Below, piece after piece: positions 59,680 to 64,000 of a stretch of 64,000 nt of DNA. Numbering within the stretch: position 1 is the first letter of the stretch; every line of letters begins with the position of its first letter. The stretch is from contig NZ_JAKGSG010000029.1 of the NCBI RefSeq assembly GCF_021568775.1, positions 62,001 through 126,000 on the forward strand, in the 5' to 3' direction. The notes under the pieces were generated by a model. It saw nothing but the letters and a program-made list of their open reading frames with translations. It was not told the DNA's origin and ran no database searches. The position numbers were made by a program, and so were the translations under genes. This DNA is from Antribacter soli (GTDB lineage: Bacteria; Actinomycetota; Actinomycetes; Actinomycetales; Cellulomonadaceae).

Positions 59680-60639
59680 TCAGTCCTCCTCCTGCCTGCG
59701 CTGTATCGCGATGTAGATCAGGCCGAACGCGAGTGCGACGACGAGCAGGATCGTGCCGACCGCCGAGGCTTCCGAGTACCGGATGACCGACGAGCTGCCC
59801 TTGCCGAACGCCATGCCGTACGACCAGGTCGCGAGGGTCTGGGACGTCCCGGTTCCGGACGTCATGATCCAGATGATGTCGACGACCTTGAGGGTGTAGA
59901 CCAGGCCGAGCAGGAGCGTGACGAGGGTGACGGGCCGCAGGAGGGGGACCGTGATGCGCCAGAACTGCTGCCAGGCGCTCGCACCGTCGAGGGCCGCCGC
60001 CTCGTACAGGTCGCCGGGGATGTTCTGCAGCCCGGAATAGAGGATCACGAGGTTGAACGGGATCCCGAGCCAGATGTTCGCGATGATCACGGACATCAGC
60101 GAGCTGTCGGCGCTCAGCCACCAGACCGGCTCCACGCCGACGACGCCGAGGAAGGCGTTGAGCACGCCGTTGTCGGGGTTCATCATCCACTGCCAGGTGG
60201 TGCCGGAGACGATCACCGGCAACAGCCAGGGCACGAGGAACAGCGCCCGCAGCGTCGACGAGAGCCGGAACCCGCCACGGTGGAAGAAGGTCGCCAGGGC
60301 GAGCCCGACAACGTACTGGACCGTGATCGACACGATCGTGAACGTCGCGGTCTGGCGCACGACGGGCCAGAACCGCGGCTGCGCGAAGACCTCCCGGTAG
60401 ATGTCGAACCCGACGAAGGGTGCGCCGCCGTTGACGAACGTGTTGCGGTCGAAGTGGTGCAGGCTCATCCAGACGTTCTGCGCCAAGGGGTAGGCGTAGA
60501 ACAGGACGAGGTAGATCACCAGCGGTGCGGCGAAGGCGATGCCGGCCCAGGTGCTCGTCCGCCGTCGCCGCCTGGCGACGGGGATCCCGGGGGCCTCGGT
60601 CGGCCATGCTGCGGCAGGTGCCGCCGCCAACGTACTCAT
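59680..60639 (-). CDS. Carbohydrate ABC transporter permease (MalF type)
   Basis: The 319-residue protein has six hydrophobic segments and EAA loop LYEAAALDGASAWQQFWRITV. Its length and N-terminal RRRRRTSTW stretch fit CUT1 MalF-type permeases. The ATG at 60639 follows GGTGGA; a TTG at 60654 is possible. It lies between binding-protein and MalG-type genes. Confidence 0.9.
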   Translation of the reverse strand: MSTLAAAPAAAWPTEAPGIPVARRRRRTSTWAGIAFAAPLVIYLVLFYAYPLAQNVWMSLHHFDRNTFVNGGAPFVGFDIYREVFAQPRFWPVVRQTATFTIVSITVQYVVGLALATFFHRGGFRLSSTLRALFLVPWLLPVIVSGTTWQWMMNPDNGVLNAFLGVVGVEPVWWLSADSSLMSVIIANIWLGIPFNLVILYSGLQNIPGDLYEAAALDGASAWQQFWRITVPLLRPVTLVTLLLGLVYTLKVVDIIWIMTSGTGTSQTLATWSYGMAFGKGSSSVIRYSEASAVGTILLVVALAFGLIYIAIQRRQEED

Positions 60640-60712
60640 GTGCTGTCCACCCAATCGTCATCGATGACGCGGGGGCGCGCCCGCCCCGGGGAACGGGCGC
60701 GCCCCCGGCCGG

Positions 60713-61972
60713 TCAGAAGCCGCCTGCGCCCTCGAACGCCGACGTCACGCCGGCCGGGTCGCCGGCCGAGTTGAGAGCGCCCTGGATGGCCTCGGACAGC
60801 GACGCGGAGACGTCCACGTACTGGCCGCCCAGCTCGGTCGTGCGACCGCCGGCACCCTCCACGGAAGCGACCCACGGCTCCCACACGGGGTTCGCCGTCA
60901 CCTGCGCTGCACGCACGTCAGGCTTGGCCGACAGGTAGCCCAGGGTCTCGTTCGTCACCAGCCCGGCGTCGCCGTCGGTCAGGCAGTCGATGACGGCCGC
61001 AGCGTTCGCGTAGTGGTCCGAGGCGTCGTCCTTCTGGATCGGCGCGACGGCGAACTCGCCGCCCGTGGGTACCGGCGCCACGCCGCCGTCCTTGGCCGGG
61101 ATCGGGATGACCCCGGCGGAGAAGTCGGCGTCGGTCGCGGCCGCGGCGAACCAGGAGCCGTTCTCCGCGAAGCCGTACTCGCCGGTCAGGAACAGGTCCC
61201 AGGCGGCCGACTGGTTGTCGGTCGCGGCTGACCTGGGTGCCCAGCCCTTGCCGATCCAGTCCGAGACGAGCTGGCCTGCCGAGACCGCCTCCGCCGACGT
61301 GAGGTCGCTCAGGTCCGCGCCCGCTCCCCAGTACCAGGGCAGGAACTGGAAGACGCCTTCCTCCCCGGGGACGCCGGAGAACGTGATGCCCTGTGCGCCC
61401 GAGGCGACGACCTTCTCGATCGCCGCGTTCAGGGAAGCCCAGTCCGTGATCGACGCCGGGTCGACCCCGGCCTTCTGGAGCACGTCGGCGTTGTAGTAGA
61501 GACCCAGGGCGTTGGAGCCGAACGGCGCCCCGTACGCGGTGCCGTCGACGATGCCGGGCCCGAGGAGGTTCTCGTCGACGCCGCTCGTGTCGATCCCGGC
61601 CTGCTCGGCCGTCGCCAGGAGCTGCGCCTCCACCGCCGCGGGAACCATCGGGTTGTCGAGCAGGACGACGTCGGGGGCGGCGCCCTCCTTGACCGCCGTG
61701 GTCAGCTGGTTGAACAGGTCGGTCTGCGGGGCGCTGGTGCGCACGATCGTCGCTCCGTCCGGGGCGCACGCCTTCACGTGCTCGTCCCACGCGGAGCCGT
61801 CGGCGTGCTGGGGGTAGGGATCCCAGAACGCGATCTCGGCGGTGATCGTCCCCTCCGCCGCGTTCCCCGACGCACCCGGTTCGGGCGTCGACCCGCCCGA
61901 GCACGCAGCCAGGCTCGAACCGATCAGCACGGTGGCACCGATCGCCACGTACCGACGCATCTTCATCGTCAT
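60713..61972 (-). CDS. Oligosaccharide ABC transporter substrate-binding lipoprotein (MalE-like family)
   Basis: The 419-residue lipoprotein has a signal and lipobox LAAC (Cys near 24). The mature chain has family-1 binding-protein features: ITAEIAFWDPYPQHADGSAW, VVLLDNPMVPAAVEAQLLA, APFGSNALGLYYNADVLQKA and FAENGSWFAAAAT. The ATG at 61972 has GGAGAGG 8 nt upstream; a GTG at 61981 is possible. Two 18-20-bp palindromes (62015 and 62064) lie in its promoter and a LacI gene is upstream. The downstream GH31 suggests alpha-xyloside-containing ligands. Confidence 0.9.
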   Translation of the reverse strand: MTMKMRRYVAIGATVLIGSSLAACSGGSTPEPGASGNAAEGTITAEIAFWDPYPQHADGSAWDEHVKACAPDGATIVRTSAPQTDLFNQLTTAVKEGAAPDVVLLDNPMVPAAVEAQLLATAEQAGIDTSGVDENLLGPGIVDGTAYGAPFGSNALGLYYNADVLQKAGVDPASITDWASLNAAIEKVVASGAQGITFSGVPGEEGVFQFLPWYWGAGADLSDLTSAEAVSAGQLVSDWIGKGWAPRSAATDNQSAAWDLFLTGEYGFAENGSWFAAAATDADFSAGVIPIPAKDGGVAPVPTGGEFAVAPIQKDDASDHYANAAAVIDCLTDGDAGLVTNETLGYLSAKPDVRAAQVTANPVWEPWVASVEGAGGRTTELGGQYVDVSASLSEAIQGALNSAGDPAGVTSAFEGAGGF

Positions 61973-62014
61973 CACAGGCACCTCTCCATCGAAGTCGAAC
62001 CCGGGCCACCTCCG

Positions 62015-62034
62015 TCAGCGAACCGGTTCGCTGA
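62015..62034. promoter_or_regulatory. LacI operator TCAGCGAACCGGTTCGCTGA (copy 1)
   Basis: Perfect 20-bp palindrome 43 nt upstream of the binding-protein start, centred 48 nt from copy 2. Confidence 0.8.
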
Positions 62035-62063
62035 TAGTGGCAGCACGCACCGTCCCGCGTCAA

Positions 62064-62081
62064 CAGCGAACCGGTTCGCTG
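62064..62081. promoter_or_regulatory. LacI operator CAGCGAACCGGTTCGCTG (copy 2)
   Basis: Perfect 18-bp palindrome identical to the core of copy 1 and of 50011-50030. Two operators at this spacing would allow cooperative repression. Confidence 0.8.
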
Positions 62082-62133
62082 ATCGCCCGGGGCGAGTATC
62101 GAACGGCCCGGAAGCCGCCAGATCAGGCGGATA

Positions 62134-63141
62134 TCAGGCGGGAGGGGCGACGCTGTCGCGCCGCTCGAGGTGCGGGGCGACCAGACGCGCCACCGGCACC
62201 TCGTCGGGTGCGTCGATCCGTCGCACGAGCAGCTCGACCGCCGTGTGCACGACAGCCTCGGGCTCGGACTCCACCGAGGTGAAGGGCAGGGCATACAGGC
62301 GAGCGAGCTCGGCCGAGTGTAGCGACACGACGCTCCGGTCGGCAGGAACGCGCAGCCCGACGTCGTGCAGCGCGAACGGGAGCATCGCGACCGCTGCGTC
62401 GTTGTGCACCAGCAAGGCCCCGGGAGCCTCGCGGCGGAGCAGCTCCTCGCCCAGCGCCGAGCGGACCTGCTCGGGCCCGACGGCGCACGGGACCTCCTCC
62501 AGGGTCATCCCGCGCCCGGACGCCTGCTCTCTGGCGGCAGCGGCGAAGCGGATCGCGTAGGTGCTCCCGGCCGCGTACAGGTCGTCCGGCCAGCGCACGA
62601 ACGTGGCCCGTCGGTGACCCACCTCGGCCAGGTGGTCGACGAGCAGCCTCGCCCCTGCGGCGAAGTCCAGGTCGACCGCATCGATCCCGCGCGTGTCCTG
62701 CGGCATGCCGATGAGGACGGCGGGAAAGCCCGACGCCGCGATCGGCTCCATGCGGGGGTCGTCCTCGACGACGTTCAGGAGCACGAGCCCGTCCACCCGC
62801 CTGCCGGCGATCGCACTACGGACCGCGGCCTCGCCGTCGGCCTCGGTCAGCAGCATCACGGAGTAGCCGCTCTCGCGTGCCGCGTCGGACAGCGCGACGA
62901 GATAGGTGGCCAGCGCGGGGCTGAACTCCGCCTCGTGGAAGCGGACGACCACGCCCAGCGTCATCGTCCGCGCGGTCGCCAGCGCCCTGGCCCCGGCATT
63001 GACCGAGAAGCTGAGCTTGGCGATGGCCGCCTCGACGCGGCCGCGAGTCTCGGGCAGGACGAGCTTGCGGCCGTTCAGCACGGCGGAGACGGTGCTCCGG
63101 GACACGCCCGCCTCGCGGGCCACGTCGCCGATCGTCGCCAC
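62134..63141 (-). CDS. LacI family transcriptional regulator
   Basis: The 335-residue protein has helix-turn-helix TIGDVAREAGVSRSTVSAVL, hinge FSVNAGARALATARTMTL, and an effector domain (GVVVRFHEAEFSPALATYLV; HRRATFVRWPDDLYAAG). The GTG at 63141 has AGAGGAG 5 nt upstream. It lies directly upstream of the GH31 transporter operon on the same strand. CGAACCGGTTCG palindromes before that operon and a degenerate copy before its own start suggest repression of both. Confidence 0.9.
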   Translation of the reverse strand: MATIGDVAREAGVSRSTVSAVLNGRKLVLPETRGRVEAAIAKLSFSVNAGARALATARTMTLGVVVRFHEAEFSPALATYLVALSDAARESGYSVMLLTEADGEAAVRSAIAGRRVDGLVLLNVVEDDPRMEPIAASGFPAVLIGMPQDTRGIDAVDLDFAAGARLLVDHLAEVGHRRATFVRWPDDLYAAGSTYAIRFAAAAREQASGRGMTLEEVPCAVGPEQVRSALGEELLRREAPGALLVHNDAAVAMLPFALHDVGLRVPADRSVVSLHSAELARLYALPFTSVESEPEAVVHTAVELLVRRIDAPDEVPVARLVAPHLERRDSVAPPA

Positions 63142-63175
63142 GGTCACTCCTCTCCGGTACGGCTGTTGCTGCACG

Positions 63176-63195
63176 TCAGCGTACCGGTTCGCCAC
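63176..63195. promoter_or_regulatory. Degenerate operator TCAGCGTACCGGTTCGCCAC before lacI
   Basis: Matches copy 1 at 16 of 20 positions with an intact ACCGGTTCG core, 35 nt upstream of the LacI start. Consistent with weaker autoregulation. Confidence 0.55.
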
Positions 63196-63299
63196 GCGGG
63201 GGCCGCCCGGCGGCGCCTGCGAGCGCCACCTCGAGCAGGAGACGGCTCCGCCGTCGGCGAACACGGGCACAACGCCGCCACGCCGGACGCTGCACAGAT

Positions 63300-64000
63300 G
63301 TGGCCTTCGACACTCCACCCGAAGACGGCAGCGAACCGTCGGGCCCCGACGCCACAGACGCCGAGGCGCTCGACGCGTACTCGCGCGCCGTCGTCACCGT
63401 CGCCGAGGCCGTGCTGCCCAGCGTCGCGAGCCTGGCCATCACGACCCGGCGGGGTCAGGGCGCGGGCAGCGCCAGCGTCATCACGCGCGACGGATTCCTG
63501 CTCACCTCAGCGCACGTCGTCGCCGGCGCCGAGACGGCCGAGGCCGCGTTCACCGACGGGACGCGCATGCGAGCCGACGTCGTCGGCCGCGACCTGCTCT
63601 CCGACCTCGCCGTGCTGCACGCCCGGGGCGATGTGCCCGCGCCCGTGCCGCTCGGGGACGCCGCGCGGCTGCGCGTGGGCCAGCTCGTCGTCGCGCTCGG
63701 CAACCCGCTCGGCCTCGCCGGCAGCGTCACGGCGGGCATCGTCTCGGCGTTGGGCCGTTCGCTGCCCACCCGCAACGGTCGCGTGATCGACGAGGTCATC
63801 CAGACCGACGCGGCCCTCAACCCAGGCAACAGCGGTGGCGTCCTGGCCGACAGCACCGGGCACATGGTCGGCGTGAACACCGCCGTGGCCGGCATCGGCG
63901 TCGGCCTGGCCGTGCCGATCAACACGACCACGATCGAGATCGTGACGACCCTCATGTCCACGGGCCGCGTGCGGCGCGCGTGGCTCGGCATCGCCGGGAC
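63300..64000 (+). CDS. HtrA/DegP-like serine protease (S1C), truncated by window end
   Basis: From the GTG at 63300 an open frame of 233 codons runs off the right edge. The catalytic triad is clear: LLTSAHVVAG (His), LLSDLAVLHA (Asp) and LNPGNSGGVL (Ser), with GNPLGLAGSVTAGIVSALG. Only the protease domain is present; a C-terminal PDZ domain is expected beyond the window. No signal peptide or membrane segment precedes it, so it could be cytoplasmic or have a different start. The weak upstream context makes the start provisional. Confidence 0.85.
   Translation, partial: MAFDTPPEDGSEPSGPDATDAEALDAYSRAVVTVAEAVLPSVASLAITTRRGQGAGSASVITRDGFLLTSAHVVAGAETAEAAFTDGTRMRADVVGRDLLSDLAVLHARGDVPAPVPLGDAARLRVGQLVVALGNPLGLAGSVTAGIVSALGRSLPTRNGRVIDEVIQTDAALNPGNSGGVLADSTGHMVGVNTAVAGIGVGLAVPINTTTIEIVTTLMSTGRVRRAWLGIAG

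Noticed and set aside
1-64000. tRNA, rRNA, CRISPR arrays, insertion sequences or attachment sites
   Set aside because: No cloverleaf-like clusters, repeat-spacer patterns, transposases or integrases were recognised by reading; a covariance-model scan was not possible.

Overview
The window is high-GC DNA with many GTG or TTG starts, 4-nt start/stop overlaps, several probably leaderless genes, GntR/FCD, LacI and ROK regulators, a CebR-type operator and many secreted or cytoplasmic glycoside hydrolases. Together these suggest a plant-polysaccharide-degrading actinomycete, most likely from the Cellulomonas/Promicromonospora part of the Micrococcales. The lineage is inferred; no rRNA or marker gene is present.

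Region 1 (1-18.6 kb) is amine and amino-acid catabolism. A partial bacterioferritin-associated ferredoxin gene with an iron-box-like site is followed by a six-gene minus-strand operon: class III aminotransferase, alanine dehydrogenase, semialdehyde dehydrogenase, tartrate/D-malate-type dehydrogenase, aspartase-like lyase and SDR. It faces a divergent FCD regulator across a perfect 17-bp palindrome. A second FCD regulator sits between an amino-acid ABC transporter operon, which ends in a sarcosine-oxidase-like gene interrupted by an in-frame stop, and a divergent operon of haloacid-dehalogenase-like, FAD amine oxidase, aldehyde dehydrogenase and cupin genes. TGTCGACA sites lie in front of both.

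Region 2 (18.7-34.8 kb) is cellulose and hemicellulose use. A CebR-box-preceded GH6 cellulase with CBM2 carries a one-base frameshift. Next is a minus-strand operon of binding protein, two permeases, GH36, GH29 and GH31, with a strong hairpin between the binding-protein and permease genes. A divergent LacI regulator, a GH39 xylosidase and a secreted GH62 arabinofuranosidase follow, with several LacI-type palindromes.

Region 3 (34.7-39.4 kb) is the most unusual part. A NrtR-type Nudix regulator is coupled to a protein joining a J-domain-like segment to a kinase-like region. Downstream lie a VWA/MIDAS protein and a divergent adenylosuccinate-synthetase paralogue. Near-identical 21-bp operators precede both transcription units. 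CutA and a small hypothetical protein follow.

Region 4 (39.4-50 kb) holds a secreted endonuclease I-type nuclease with a PHO-box-like repeat, a GH95 fucosidase with its LacI regulator, a Mn/Zn ABC transporter plus EF-hand protein, a decayed flavodoxin gene, and an Lrp regulator divergent from an aminotransferase/YitT pair.

Region 5 (50-64 kb) has two secreted GH43-type proteins with AbfB-like domains, a permease remnant, a GH36/ROK pair, and a GH31 plus MalEFG-type transporter operon controlled by a LacI protein. A palindrome centred on GCGAACCGGTTCGC occurs at 50.0 kb and twice at 62.0 kb, with a degenerate copy before the lacI gene. The window ends inside an HtrA-like serine protease gene.
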